Source of the DNA: Hymenobacter ruricola
GTDB lineage: Bacteria > Bacteroidota > Bacteroidia > Cytophagales > Hymenobacteraceae
DNA length: 64,000 nucleotides
NCBI RefSeq assembly: GCF_015694525.1
Contig: NZ_JADQDM010000001.1
Location: 806,001-870,000 of the forward strand
Direction: 5' to 3'
The notes beneath the pieces are model-generated. The model did no database searches and was not told the DNA's origin. It saw nothing but the letters and a program-made list of their open reading frames with translations. Positions 47,107-56,951 of the stretch are shown piece by piece. Each line of letters begins with the position of its first letter. Within the stretch, counting starts at the first letter, position 1. The position numbers and the translations under genes are program-made.

Positions 47107-49143
47107 TTATTTGGCCGCCGGCCCGGGCTGCAGATACCGGTCGAGCCACTCCACCCAGAGCCGGTTCCATTCGGCGCTGCGCACGGGGTCGCCCGGCACG
47201 TGGGCCGCAATAGGGAAGGCCACGAAGCGCACCGGCACGTCATTGTCCTGCAGGGCGTGGTAAAGCTTATAGGCGTTGGCAATGGGCACCCGGAAGTCGT
47301 TCACGTTGTGCAGGATGAGCGTGGGCGTGCGCCAGCGCCCGGCCCGCGCCAGGGGCGACTGCGCCCGGTAGCGCGCCAGGTTTTCGGCGCTCAGCCAGGG
47401 CGAGGGGCCGTAGTGCCCGGCGTTGGCAATGTTGTTGTCGCTCAGGTTGTAGCTATCCAGCAAATCGACCACGGCCGAGGCCGCCACCGCGCAGCGCCAG
47501 CGCCACGGCTCGCCCATGAGCCAGGCCGTCAGGAAGCCGCCGTAGCTGGCCCCGCTCAGGGAAATGCGGCTGGTGTCCACCCATCCGCGCGTTGTGAGCG
47601 CGGCAATGCCCGCCAGCACATCACGCCCCGGCCCAGCGCCCGCGTCTTCCCGAATGGCCCGCTGAAAGGCGTAGCCCAGGTTGTCGGAGCCCCGGTAGTT
47701 GGGCTGAAACACCACGTAGCCGCGCGCCGCCACCGCCTGCCCCAGCCCGTAAAACGCCAGCCGCGAAGCATTGGAGGGCCCGCCGTGCATCATCAGCACC
47801 AGCGGGTATTTTTTGGTGGGCTCAAAGTCGGGCGGGTAGGTGAGGACGCCGTCGGGCCGCAGGTTGTCGGACGTCCACTGCACGGCTTCCATGCGGCCTA
47901 GCGGCAGGGCGGCCGTTTCGTGGTTGAAATCGGTGAGGCGACGCGGGGCGGCCGCGGGCGACGCTAAGTAGTACAGCTCCGGCGGGCGGCCGGGCTCGTT
48001 GGCCGTGAGGGCCAGGGCAGCGCGGCGGCCCACCGACATGTCCACCCAGTAGCTGCCGTTGGGCGACACCGCGCCCAGCTTCAGCCGCTGGCTGCTGCCG
48101 TTCAGGCCCTGCTGCCAGATGGCAACGGTGGTGCCGTCGTTCCCGCCCACCAACAGGCTCTGGCTGTCGGGGCTCCACAAGGCGCGTTGCAGGTTGCGGT
48201 CGAGCGCGCGGCTGAGGTGGCGCGCCGGGCCGCCCGCCGCGGGCACCACGTCAAATTCCAGCGACTCAAAATACGGTGGCTCGCGCGGCGTCTGGTAGCT
48301 TATCCAGCGGCCGTCGGGTGAGTAGGCGGGCAGGTCGACCCGGTGCGGCGAGCCGGGCAGCGCCCGCAGCGCTCCGGAGGCCACTTCCAGGGTGTACACC
48401 TGGGTTTCCTGGTCGCCGGTCTGGGCGCTGGGGCGGAGCACGCACACCAGCACGCGGCCGTCGGGCGCCCAGCCAAACGGCGCCGACGAGTCGTCGGGCA
48501 AGCTGAGCGGGCCGCTGGTGAGGCGGCGGGCGGGGGCGTTGCCAGCCGCTGCCACCAGCCACAGGTGGTCGGGCGCAGGCGGCGCGGTTAGGGTCACGGC
48601 GCCGTTGCCCACCTCGAAGCTGTCGTGGCCGCGGGCCGCTTCGGCCGCGTTGGCGGGCGCATCGGCGGCCGAGTAGACCAGGGCCGTGCCGTCGGGGCTC
48701 CAGCTATAGAGCTGCACGTTTTCGACGGCGCTGGTGAGCTGCCGCGCTTCGCCGGACGCCAGGGTTTGCACGAAGAGCTGGGTGTGCGCGTCTTTGCCGG
48801 TGCCGGTGCGAGCCAGAAACGCCACCCGGTCGCCGGAGGGCGCCCAGCGCGGCTGCTTCACGGTGGGGCGGCCGGCCACTAGCACGCGTTGCCGGCCGCT
48901 GGCCACGTCCACCAGCACCACTTCGGCGTCGTGGCGGTTGGTGGTGAAATTGGGGCGCGACACCACCACCAGAATGCTGCGGCCATCGGGCGACAGCTGC
49001 GGGTCGCTCACGTTCACCAGCTTGCCGATGTCGGCCAGCTCAAACCGGCGTTGGGCCCGCGTCGCGTGGGGCCGCAGCCCCAGCAGCATCAGCACCGCCA
49101 GCAGCCAGGCCGCCAGCGGACCTTTTAGTGTCCGCATTTTCAT
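47107..49143 (-). CDS. S9-family prolyl oligopeptidase-like peptidase
   Basis: A 678-residue secreted peptidase (signal LLAVLMLLGLRPHATRAQ). The N-terminal part (about 30-400) is a WD40-like/DPP-type beta-propeller with repeats such as VNVSDPQLSPDGRSILVVV and SWSPDGTALVYSA. The C-terminal hydrolase domain shows S533 in LSGASYGGFLTAW, D616 in NVNDFRVP and H648 in IAAHVPG, the complete catalytic triad. It should cleave short peptides in the periplasm, like the dipeptidyl or acylaminoacyl peptidases of Bacteroidota. It lies 44 bp upstream of the DUF885 gene ending at 49187 on the same strand. Confidence 0.9.
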   Translation of the reverse strand: MKMRTLKGPLAAWLLAVLMLLGLRPHATRAQRRFELADIGKLVNVSDPQLSPDGRSILVVVSRPNFTTNRHDAEVVLVDVASGRQRVLVAGRPTVKQPRWAPSGDRVAFLARTGTGKDAHTQLFVQTLASGEARQLTSAVENVQLYSWSPDGTALVYSAADAPANAAEAARGHDSFEVGNGAVTLTAPPAPDHLWLVAAAGNAPARRLTSGPLSLPDDSSAPFGWAPDGRVLVCVLRPSAQTGDQETQVYTLEVASGALRALPGSPHRVDLPAYSPDGRWISYQTPREPPYFESLEFDVVPAAGGPARHLSRALDRNLQRALWSPDSQSLLVGGNDGTTVAIWQQGLNGSSQRLKLGAVSPNGSYWVDMSVGRRAALALTANEPGRPPELYYLASPAAAPRRLTDFNHETAALPLGRMEAVQWTSDNLRPDGVLTYPPDFEPTKKYPLVLMMHGGPSNASRLAFYGLGQAVAARGYVVFQPNYRGSDNLGYAFQRAIREDAGAGPGRDVLAGIAALTTRGWVDTSRISLSGASYGGFLTAWLMGEPWRWRCAVAASAVVDLLDSYNLSDNNIANAGHYGPSPWLSAENLARYRAQSPLARAGRWRTPTLILHNVNDFRVPIANAYKLYHALQDNDVPVRFVAFPIAAHVPGDPVRSAEWNRLWVEWLDRYLQPGPAAK

Positions 49144-49186
49144 GGGCGCAGTTTACTGAATTTTCAGGGTTGCCCGCTTCCGGATT

Positions 49187-50980
49187 TTAGCGCTGGCGCA
49201 CGGCCCAGGCGTCCATGCGGCGCTCCAGCACGGCCAGGGGCATGCTGCCGCCGGCCAGAATCTCGTCGTGAAAGGCCCGCTCGTCGAACTTGTCGCCGAG
49301 TTGCTTTTCGTAGCGGGCGCGCAGTTCCTGTATTTTCATCGCGCCCACCTTGTAGGCCAGGGCCTGGCCGGGCAGGGCCAGGTAGCGCTCCACCTCGGCC
49401 GTGGCTTCCGGTTCCGAGATGGGCTCGTTGGCCATCAGGTAGTCGATGGCCTGCTCGCGGGTCATGCCCTTGGCGTTCAGGCCGATGTCGACCACCAGGC
49501 GCAGGGCGCGGTGCATCTCGTCGCCCAGCGCGCCAATGCGCTGGTAAGGGTCTTTGAACAAGCCCAACTCCGGCCCCAGGCTTTCGCAATACAACGCCCA
49601 GCCTTCGCTGAAGGCCGGGTAGCTGGCAAAGCGCCGGAACTTGGGCAGGCTGGTGTTTTCCTGCTGCAGCGAGAGCTGGTAGTGGTGCCCCGGAATGGCC
49701 TCGTGCAGGAAAATCGACTCCATGCCCTGCGTCACGTTGAACTTGGTGGCGTCGAGAATGGGCACGTAGAAAATGCCGGGCCGGGTGCCGTCCGGCGTGC
49801 CGCGGCTGTACTCGGGCGGGGCCGTGGCCGCGCGGAAGGCCTCCGTCTGCCGAATCTCGAACGCGGCCCGCGGCCCGCGGCTGAAGGCCTTGGCCAGGTT
49901 GGGCGCAATCTTGTTCTGGATGGCCCGAAAGGCGTTCAGCACTTCGTCGGGGCTTTGGTAGGGCGTGAAACGGGGGTTGCTGTTGAGGTAGGTGAAAAAC
50001 GCCGGCAGCGGGCCCCGGAAGCCCACGCGCTTTTTCAAGGCCTCCAGCTCGGTTCGGATGCGCTTCACCTCGGCCAGCCCGGTTTGGTAGATGGCGTCGG
50101 GCGAGCGGTCGGTGGTGGTCATCAGGCGCACCTGGTAGCGGTACATGTCGGCCCCGCCGGGCACGTCGCTGAAGCCGGTGCTGGTGCGGGCCTGGGGCAG
50201 GTATTCGGTTTGCAGGAAGTCGGCCAGCTTGCGGTAGGTGGGCACCAAATCGGTCTGGATGGCTTCCTGGTAAGCCACCGTCAGCCGGGCCTTGTCGGCG
50301 GCCGAAAAGTCGGCCGGAAACCGCGCCACCGGGCCGTAAAACGGGCTTTTGGTGGCGTCGCTCGTCACAAAGGCCTGCAGCTGGGGCACCGTGCGCAGCA
50401 CCAGCACGCGGGGCAGCACCACGGCCGCCTTCATGCCCAGCCGGAAATTGGCAATGGCCGAATCGGCCCAGACCGGAAAGCGGCCCACCCGCGCCAGCCA
50501 GTTGTCGTAGTCGCGCACCGTGCGGAAGGGCTGCGCGCTGCTGCCCCCGCCGAGCACGCCCAGCACGCTGGGCACGCTGTTGAACTGTGCGAAGGGCAGC
50601 ATCCACAAATCCAGCCGCAGGCCGTCGAGGCGGGTGCGCATGTCGTACTGAAAGATGTCGTAGCTGAGCTTGTCCTCGGCCGAGAGGCGGGCGCGGTCGA
50701 TGTTCAGCAAGTCGTTGAGGTAGCGGCGGTAGAGGCGCTGCTGCTGCTGCCGGAAGGCGCGGGTCTGGTCGTTGGGCAGGCGGTCGTTGTAGCGGTTGTC
50801 GCCCTGGGCCATGGCCAGCAGGGGGAACAGCCGGGCGCGGTCGTCCCAGTAATTATTGAAGAGGTTGGCCAGCAGCACGCCGGCCGGGTTGGGGCTCCGG
50901 CCGGCCGGGGGCGCTTGCGCCGCCGCGGGCCCTGCGCTCAGGGCCAGGGCCGCCAGCAAAACGAAAACCAACTTGCCCAT
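49187..50980 (-). CDS. DUF885 putative metallopeptidase, paralogue A
   Basis: A 597-residue exported protein (signal LLAALALSAGPAAAQ). DUF885 is a widespread family with a gluzincin-like motif, here H426-E427 in LHEAIPGHHYQ with a second His at 432, and a Glu-rich helix SEGWALYCESLG that would give the third ligand. MLPFAQF and the GDNRYNDRLPNDQTRAF region are family-typical. The substrate is unproven. The neighbouring gene at 51151 is a close paralogue in the same orientation. It could be in one operon with the S9 peptidase downstream. Confidence 0.88.
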   Translation of the reverse strand: MGKLVFVLLAALALSAGPAAAQAPPAGRSPNPAGVLLANLFNNYWDDRARLFPLLAMAQGDNRYNDRLPNDQTRAFRQQQQRLYRRYLNDLLNIDRARLSAEDKLSYDIFQYDMRTRLDGLRLDLWMLPFAQFNSVPSVLGVLGGGSSAQPFRTVRDYDNWLARVGRFPVWADSAIANFRLGMKAAVVLPRVLVLRTVPQLQAFVTSDATKSPFYGPVARFPADFSAADKARLTVAYQEAIQTDLVPTYRKLADFLQTEYLPQARTSTGFSDVPGGADMYRYQVRLMTTTDRSPDAIYQTGLAEVKRIRTELEALKKRVGFRGPLPAFFTYLNSNPRFTPYQSPDEVLNAFRAIQNKIAPNLAKAFSRGPRAAFEIRQTEAFRAATAPPEYSRGTPDGTRPGIFYVPILDATKFNVTQGMESIFLHEAIPGHHYQLSLQQENTSLPKFRRFASYPAFSEGWALYCESLGPELGLFKDPYQRIGALGDEMHRALRLVVDIGLNAKGMTREQAIDYLMANEPISEPEATAEVERYLALPGQALAYKVGAMKIQELRARYEKQLGDKFDERAFHDEILAGGSMPLAVLERRMDAWAVRQR

Positions 50981-51150
50981 TCACCGCGAGAATAAGCTCG
51001 CAATCTACGCCCAATTGCGCTGGAATGCCACAATTCGCGCCAGTTTCCCTCGGCAGCTGCCACCGCTGGCGCGCCAGCCTTGCCCGTTTATCAGCAGAAA
51101 AACGACTCGCCGTTGCCAGCGAGTTGTTCTCTGAATGTGCAAAGCCGGCC

Positions 51151-52965
51151 TTACTTCTGACGAGCGGCCCAGGCGTCCATCTTGGTTTCGAGCACGGCCA
51201 GGGGCATCACGCCGTCCTTCAGCAGCTCGTCGTGAAAGTCGCTGAGCTTGAACTTGCTGCCCAGCTGCTGGCTGTAGCGGGCGCGCAGCTCCTGGATTTT
51301 CAGCTGGCCGATTTTGTAGGCCAGCGCCTGGCCCGGAATGGCCATGTAGCGCTCGATGGCGGCGGTGTCGTTTTCGCGGTTGTCGGGCGTGTTGTCGAGC
51401 ATGTAGTCAATGGCTTGCTCGCGGGTCATCTGGCCGGTGTGCAGGCCGGTGTCCACCACCAGGCGCACGGCGCGCAGCATCTCGTCGCTCAGCGCGCCAA
51501 TGTACTGGTAGGGGTCTTTGTAGAGGCCCAGCTCCTTGCCCAGGCTTTCGCAGTAGAGGGCCCAGCCTTCGGTCATGGCGCCGTAGCCGGCAAACTGGCG
51601 GAACTTGGGCAGGCTGGTGTTTTCCTGCTGCAACGAAATCTGGTAGTGGTGGCCCGGAATGGCCTCGTGCAGAAACAGCGACTCCATGCCCTGCGTCACG
51701 TTGTACTCGGCGGGCTTGGGCAGCGGCACGTAGAAAATGCCCGGCCGCGTGCCGTCCGGCGAGCCCTGGTTGTACTCGGCCGACGCCGACGCCTCGCGGA
51801 AGGCCTCGGTGCGCCGAATCTCAAACGGCGTTTTGGGCGTGCGCCCGAACATCTTTTTCAGGTTGGGGTCGATGGTGGCCTGAATCTGGCGGAAGCCCGC
51901 CAACACCTCTTCCGCCGTCTTGAAGGGCATGGCCTTGGGGTTGGTTTTCAGGCTCTCGAAGAACTGCCGCAGCGTGCCCTTGAAGCCCAGCTCGGTTTTC
52001 ATGCGCTCCATCTCGGCGCGCAGGCGGGCCACTTCGCGCAAGCCCAGCTCGTGGATTTCGGCCGGGGTTTTCTCCGTGGTGGTCCAGTAGCCCACGTAGT
52101 AGCGGTAGATTTCCGGCCCGCCCGGCACGGCGTTGATGCCGCTGCTGGCGCGCGACTTGGGCAGGTATTCGTTGGCTAGGAAGTCGCCCAGCTTTTTGTA
52201 CGTGGGCACCACTTCCGTCAGAATGGCCTTTTTGTAGTCTTCCGTGAGGCGCTGCTTGTCGGCGTCGGAAAAGTCTTTCGGGAAGCTGTTGATGGGGCCG
52301 TAGAACAATGACTTGGTCGGGTCGGTCACCTGCATGTCGGCGGCGCGCACCTGGGGCAGCATTTTCACCACCAGGGCCCGGGGCAGCACCACGCCGGCCT
52401 GCATGCCGCGCCGGAAGTTGCCGATGGCCGAATCGGCCCACACCGAGAACCCGCGCACCCGGCCCAGCCAGTTGTCGTAGTCTTGCACGGTCTTAAACGG
52501 CTGGTTGCCCTGCCCCGAGCCGTACTGCCCCATGCTGATGGGCAGCCCCCAGAACTGCTGAAACGGCAGCATCCAGGTGTTCAGCTTTAGCCCCGCCACC
52601 CGCTGCTTAAGGTCGTACTGAAAGATGTCGTAGCTGATTTTGTCGTTGTCGTCCAGCGTGGCGCGGTCAAACTTGCCCAGCCGGTCCAGGTAGTCCTGGT
52701 AAAACGTGCGCAGCGTGTCGCGGAAGGCCTGCGTCTGGTCGTTGGGCAGCAGGTGGTTGTAGCGGTTGTCGCCCTGCGCCGTGGCCGACAGCGGGTCGAG
52801 GCGCGACTGCCGCTCCCAGAAGCTGGCAAACAGGCCGTTGAGGCCCTTGGTGGAGTCGGCGGCCGCACCGGGGGCGCTGGTGACGGCAGTTTCCGTGGTT
52901 TTGGTTTGGTTGCAGGCCGAAACCAGCGCGGCGGCCATAAGGCCGGCCAGTACAGTTTTCTTCAT
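51151..52965 (-). CDS. DUF885 putative metallopeptidase, paralogue B (lipoprotein)
   Basis: A 604-residue paralogue of the gene at 49187, with the same HEAIPGHHYQ (H433, E434, H439), SEGWALYCESLG-like TEGWALYCESLG and GDNRYNHLLPNDQTQAF. It differs in its N-terminus (MKKTVLAGLMAAALVSACNQ), which is a lipoprotein signal (Cys18) instead of a cleavable one. So one copy is probably soluble and one membrane-anchored. Sequence identity along the pair is high over the whole length, indicating a tandem duplication. A longer minus-strand frame exists but reads through the intergenic region. Confidence 0.88.
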   Translation of the reverse strand: MKKTVLAGLMAAALVSACNQTKTTETAVTSAPGAAADSTKGLNGLFASFWERQSRLDPLSATAQGDNRYNHLLPNDQTQAFRDTLRTFYQDYLDRLGKFDRATLDDNDKISYDIFQYDLKQRVAGLKLNTWMLPFQQFWGLPISMGQYGSGQGNQPFKTVQDYDNWLGRVRGFSVWADSAIGNFRRGMQAGVVLPRALVVKMLPQVRAADMQVTDPTKSLFYGPINSFPKDFSDADKQRLTEDYKKAILTEVVPTYKKLGDFLANEYLPKSRASSGINAVPGGPEIYRYYVGYWTTTEKTPAEIHELGLREVARLRAEMERMKTELGFKGTLRQFFESLKTNPKAMPFKTAEEVLAGFRQIQATIDPNLKKMFGRTPKTPFEIRRTEAFREASASAEYNQGSPDGTRPGIFYVPLPKPAEYNVTQGMESLFLHEAIPGHHYQISLQQENTSLPKFRQFAGYGAMTEGWALYCESLGKELGLYKDPYQYIGALSDEMLRAVRLVVDTGLHTGQMTREQAIDYMLDNTPDNRENDTAAIERYMAIPGQALAYKIGQLKIQELRARYSQQLGSKFKLSDFHDELLKDGVMPLAVLETKMDAWAARQK

Positions 52966-53027
52966 GAAGGCGGGAAAAAGTTGGCGCAAGCTACGAAGCC
53001 CGGCCGGGCCCCGCACCCGCCCCGAAG

Positions 53028-53597
53028 CTACTGCGCCGGCGCTGTGCCGGCGCGACTGGCCAGCCGCGCCAGGGCCACCCGCCCCAGCTCCGTGGCAATG
53101 CGGTCGCGTCGGCGGTCTTCGAGGCGGCGCGGCATGCCAATGACGAGCGTGCGGCCGGGCAGTTGCACGTACAGGTCGCCGCGGTAGTCGTCGTAGTACG
53201 CCGCGCGGCTCAGGCCCGCAATGCGCACCACGGCGCGGCGGTTGTGCTGGTTGCCGGCTTCGGCGATGGCAAAGGCGGTGGCCGGCCGCAGCGACACCAG
53301 CACCACCGCGTCGGGGTCGGTGGGGCGGGTGGCGTCCACGAAGCGGCAGGCGTCGCCCTGGGCTTGTTGCTGCACGTCCTGGCCGGTCAGCTCGCTCACT
53401 TCGCGGGCCGTGAGCAGGCCGCAGGCTTCGGTGGGCAGCGTGGCCGTGGTGTCGAGTTGCACCGCCGTGGAGCGGCCCGAGCCGCCGCTGGATTGTTCGA
53501 GCGGCGCGCCGCCGCTGCAGGCACTCAGCAAGCCGCCAGCGGCTAAGATGACCAGGCAATACCGGTAAGAAGCACCAAGGGACGTGGGAAGGAGCAT
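53028..53597 (-). CDS. Putative lipoprotein, DUF3558-like
   Basis: A 189-residue protein with lipoprotein signal LAAGGLLSAC (Cys27). The segment ACGLLTAREVSELTGQDV, a later Cys (DACRFVD) and the beta strands VVLVSLRP and GDLYVQLPGRTLVIGM resemble DUF3558 small envelope proteins. The two Cys could form a disulfide as in that family. Function unknown. It lies 62 bp after the DUF885 lipoprotein gene start and is divergent from the NagZ fusion gene. Confidence 0.65.
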   Translation of the reverse strand: MLLPTSLGASYRYCLVILAAGGLLSACSGGAPLEQSSGGSGRSTAVQLDTTATLPTEACGLLTAREVSELTGQDVQQQAQGDACRFVDATRPTDPDAVVLVSLRPATAFAIAEAGNQHNRRAVVRIAGLSRAAYYDDYRGDLYVQLPGRTLVIGMPRRLEDRRRDRIATELGRVALARLASRAGTAPAQ

Positions 53598-53735
53598 GAG
53601 CGGAGGATGTTAGAAGCCAAAACCGCTTCTTCATACGGCATCGTCCGGAAAAAGAAAGCCCCCGGGGCAGGTGGGTATGCCAACTGCGGGCCGTGAGGCG
53701 TCAAGCAGCCGGCCAGTACACGCCTCGCCGTGCGG

Positions 53736-53743
53736 TACTTTTG
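53736..53743 (+). promoter_or_regulatory. -7 element of the NagZ-fusion promoter
   Basis: TACTTTTG matches TAnnTTTG exactly and lies 18 bases before the TTG start at 53762. It is downstream of the longest possible in-frame start (53693), which argues against that start. Confidence 0.5.
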
Positions 53744-53761
53744 CAAAAAATAAAGACTCCC

Positions 53762-56700
53762 TTGCGCACCGCCTTCCCCACGTTCCTCTTGCTGCTGCTG
53801 TTGCTGGCCGCCCCGTTGCTCTCCTCCGCCCAGCGCCGCCCGGCCGGCCCGGTCAAGCGCCCCGCCATCCCCCGCGTGGAAGCCGCGCGAAAGGCCACGC
53901 GCGCCGCAGGTGCTAAAAAAGCAGCGCCTAAAAAAGCTGCTTCGCCCGTCGCCCCGGCTTTCACGCGCTACCTGCACTCGCCGTGGGTGGACAGCCTGAT
54001 GCGGGTGCTCACGCCCGACCAGCGCGCCGCGCAGCTGTTCATGGTGGCCGCGTATTCCAACCGCAAGCGCATCGACGAGGACTCGATTTCGACGCTCATT
54101 CAACAGTATGGCATCGGCGGGCTGATATTCTTCCAGGGCGGCCCGATGCGGCAGGCCAGGCTGCTGAACCGCTATCAAAGCCAGAGCCGCGTGCCCCTGC
54201 TCGTGGCCATGGACGGCGAATGGGGCGTGGGCATGCGCCTCGACAGCATCGTAAAATTCCCCTACCAGATGAGCCTGGGCGGCGAAAGCGACACCGCGCT
54301 GCTCTACGACATGGGCCGCGAAATCGCCCACCAGTTCAAGCGCCTGGGCATGCACGTCAACTTCGCGCCGGTGGTCGACGTGAATAACAACGCCGCCAAC
54401 CCCGTCATCGGCTTCCGCAGCTGGGGCGAAAACCCGGCCGCCGTGGCCCGCGACGGCCGCCAGTACATGCGCGGCATGCAGGACGCCGGCATCCTGGCCG
54501 TGGCCAAGCACTTTCCCGGCCACGGCGACGTGGACGCCGACTCCCACCTGGCCCTGCCCACCGTGCGCGTCGACCGCAAGCGGCTCGATACGCTGGAGCT
54601 GCCGCCGTTTCGCAGCCTCATGGCCGGTGGGCTGGGCGGCGTGATGGTGGCCCACCTCAACGTGCCGGCCCTGGACACCGTGCCGGGCCCCAGCACGCTT
54701 TCCAAGCCCATTATTACCGATTTGCTGCGCAAGGAGATGGGCTTTAAAGGGCTGGTTTTCACCGACGCCATGAACATGAAGGGCGTCATCAGCATGTTTG
54801 CGCCGGGCGAGGCCGACGTGCGCGCCCTCATCGCCGGCAACGACATTCTGGAGTTCAGCAGGAACATTCCGCTGGCCCTGCGCATGGTGCGCACCGCCGT
54901 GGACAGCGGCCGCCTCACCCAGCAGGAAATCGACGTGCACTGCCGCCGCGTGCTGGCCCTCAAGCAGTGGGCCGGCCTGAACCACTACCGGCCCATCGAT
55001 ACCAAAAACCTGTACCAGGACCTCAACCCGCCGCACGCCCAGTACCTCAGCCACCGCCTCACCGAGCTGAGCATCACGCTGCTGCGCAACCAGAAAAACC
55101 TGCTGCCGCTGCAACGCCTCGACACCTTGCGCATTGCCACGCTGGTGCTGGGCGGCTCCCCGCGCGACACCACCGACTTCCAGAAAGCGGTGGCCGACTA
55201 CGCGCCCGCCGCGCACTTCCACGCCGCGGCCGCGCCCACGCTCGATGAGCTGATGAAGCTGCGCGCCGCCCTCAAGCCCTACAACGTGGTGCTGGTGGGC
55301 CTGCAAAGCCTGGGCCGCCTGCCCGCCACCAGCTTCGGCATCACGCCGGAAACCAACCTGCTGCTGCGCGAGCTGCTGGACCAGAAGCAAACCTTGGTAA
55401 TCAGCGTGTTCGGCTCGGCCTACGCCGTGGCCAAGGTGCGCGATATCGACCGCGCCGCCGCCGTCGTTCTGGCCTACCAGGAAAGCGAGAATGCCCAGAG
55501 CCTGGCCGCGCAGGCCATTTTTGGCGGCATCGCGGCCACCGGCAAGCTGCCCGTGACGGTGAGCGACCGGTACCCGCGCGGCTTCGGGCTGCGCACGGCC
55601 GCGGGCTTCCGCCTGCGCTACGCCAACCCCGAAGACGTGAACATGGACCCGCGCCTCGAAGCCCGCGTGGACAGCCTTGTGGGCCGGGCCCTGGCGGCGC
55701 AGGCATTTCCGGGCGCGCAGGTGCTCATTGCCCGGCGCGGCACGGTGGTGCTGCGCAAAAGCTACGGCAACCAAACCTACGCCGGCTTCGGCGACGCGGT
55801 GGTTGACGCTAAAAAGAACAAAGCCCCAGCCCCCGCCCAGGCCGTGAGTGTGCCGCGCCCCGTGCGCAACGACGACCTCTACGACCTGGCTTCGATGACC
55901 AAGCTGATGGCCGCCACGCCGGCCCTGATGAAGCTGCAGGGTCAGGGCAAATTCAGCCCCGACAGCGCCCTGGGCAACTATTTTGGCTTCCTGCGCGGCA
56001 CCAACAAGGCCGACCTGAAGCTGCGCGACGTGCTGGCCCACCAGGCCCGCCTCAAGGCCTGGATTCCGTTTTGGCAGGAGCTGCGCAAGAAGAACGGCGA
56101 CATGCGGCGGCGCTATTTCCGGAGTGATTCTTCGGCGCGCTTCCCGTTGCCGGCGGCGGCCGGGCTGTGGGCGCGCAAGGATTTGCCGGCGCGCATCTAC
56201 AAGGGAATAGGGGAGTCGCCGCTGAACGAGAAACCGGGCTACGTGTACTCGGATTTGTCGTTCATTCTCTATCCGGAGCTGGTGAAAGCGCGGACGGGGC
56301 AGTCGTTCGACGCGTTTTTGCAGCAGGAGGTGTACCGGCCGCTGGGCGCCACCACGCTGGGCTTCCGGCCCACCAACCGCTTCCCACTGGCCCGCATCGT
56401 GCCCACGGAAGTCGATTCGGCCTTCCGGCGCCAGCTGTTGCACGGCACCGTGCACGATGAGGGCGCAGCCCTGCTGGGCGGCCTCTCGGGCCACGCCGGC
56501 CTATTCGGCGATGCCAACGACGTGGCCAAGCTGGCCCAGACCTACGCCTGGGGCGGGCGCTACGGTGGCCAGCAGGTGTTCAGCAAAGACGTGCTGGCCG
56601 AGTGGACGCGCTGCCAGTTTTGCCCCGACAACCGCCGCGCCCTGGCCTTCGACCGCCCCGCCGCCAACCCCACCGTAAACTCGGCCAAAAGCGCCTCGCC

Positions 56701-56878
56701 GGGCAGCTACGGCCACACCGGCTTCACGGGCACTTACTTCTGGGTCGAGCCCGCGCAGGATTTGGTGGTCATCCTGCTCACCAACCGCGTGCACCCCACG
56801 CGGCGCAACAACAAGCTGACCGAGCTGAGCGTGCGCTCGTCGCTGCTGCAGCTGGCCATTGAAGCGGTGCGGAAGTAG
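53762..56878 (+). CDS. GH3 beta-N-acetylglucosaminidase (NagZ-like) fused to beta-lactamase-fold hydrolase
   Basis: A 1038-residue secreted two-domain protein. With a TTG start at 53762 it begins with signal peptide MRTAFPTFLLLLLLLAAPLLSSAQ. A GH3 domain (about 75-430) has the NagZ signature K249 to H254 in KHFPGHGDVDADSH and nucleophile D335 in FTDAMNMKG. A GH3 C-terminal-like region follows. The last 420 residues are a serine beta-lactamase/esterase fold: S711-M-T-K714, Y829-S-D and H985-T-G. The architecture is known in Bacteroidota. It may trim N-acetylglucosamine-containing wall fragments and then their peptides, acting in the periplasm. The ends of the linker are Lys/Ala-rich. Confidence 0.88.
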   Translation: MRTAFPTFLLLLLLLAAPLLSSAQRRPAGPVKRPAIPRVEAARKATRAAGAKKAAPKKAASPVAPAFTRYLHSPWVDSLMRVLTPDQRAAQLFMVAAYSNRKRIDEDSISTLIQQYGIGGLIFFQGGPMRQARLLNRYQSQSRVPLLVAMDGEWGVGMRLDSIVKFPYQMSLGGESDTALLYDMGREIAHQFKRLGMHVNFAPVVDVNNNAANPVIGFRSWGENPAAVARDGRQYMRGMQDAGILAVAKHFPGHGDVDADSHLALPTVRVDRKRLDTLELPPFRSLMAGGLGGVMVAHLNVPALDTVPGPSTLSKPIITDLLRKEMGFKGLVFTDAMNMKGVISMFAPGEADVRALIAGNDILEFSRNIPLALRMVRTAVDSGRLTQQEIDVHCRRVLALKQWAGLNHYRPIDTKNLYQDLNPPHAQYLSHRLTELSITLLRNQKNLLPLQRLDTLRIATLVLGGSPRDTTDFQKAVADYAPAAHFHAAAAPTLDELMKLRAALKPYNVVLVGLQSLGRLPATSFGITPETNLLLRELLDQKQTLVISVFGSAYAVAKVRDIDRAAAVVLAYQESENAQSLAAQAIFGGIAATGKLPVTVSDRYPRGFGLRTAAGFRLRYANPEDVNMDPRLEARVDSLVGRALAAQAFPGAQVLIARRGTVVLRKSYGNQTYAGFGDAVVDAKKNKAPAPAQAVSVPRPVRNDDLYDLASMTKLMAATPALMKLQGQGKFSPDSALGNYFGFLRGTNKADLKLRDVLAHQARLKAWIPFWQELRKKNGDMRRRYFRSDSSARFPLPAAAGLWARKDLPARIYKGIGESPLNEKPGYVYSDLSFILYPELVKARTGQSFDAFLQQEVYRPLGATTLGFRPTNRFPLARIVPTEVDSAFRRQLLHGTVHDEGAALLGGLSGHAGLFGDANDVAKLAQTYAWGGRYGGQQVFSKDVLAEWTRCQFCPDNRRALAFDRPAANPTVNSAKSASPGSYGHTGFTGTYFWVEPAQDLVVILLTNRVHPTRRNNKLTELSVRSSLLQLAIEAVRK

Positions 56879-56951
56879 GCGCGGGGCCGGCGAGAACTTA
56901 GGTGCCCGGCTGCTACCTTACGGGCATCTATTCAATCCCACCCCGCTTCCT

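Noticed and set aside
53693..53761. Upstream start of the NagZ fusion
   Set aside because: A perfect -7 box at 53736-53743 lies inside it, and the extra residues would spoil the signal peptide.
53543..56494. 983-codon minus-strand frame antisense to the NagZ fusion
   Set aside because: Shadow of GC-rich coding DNA; rich in His, Gln, Val and Gly.
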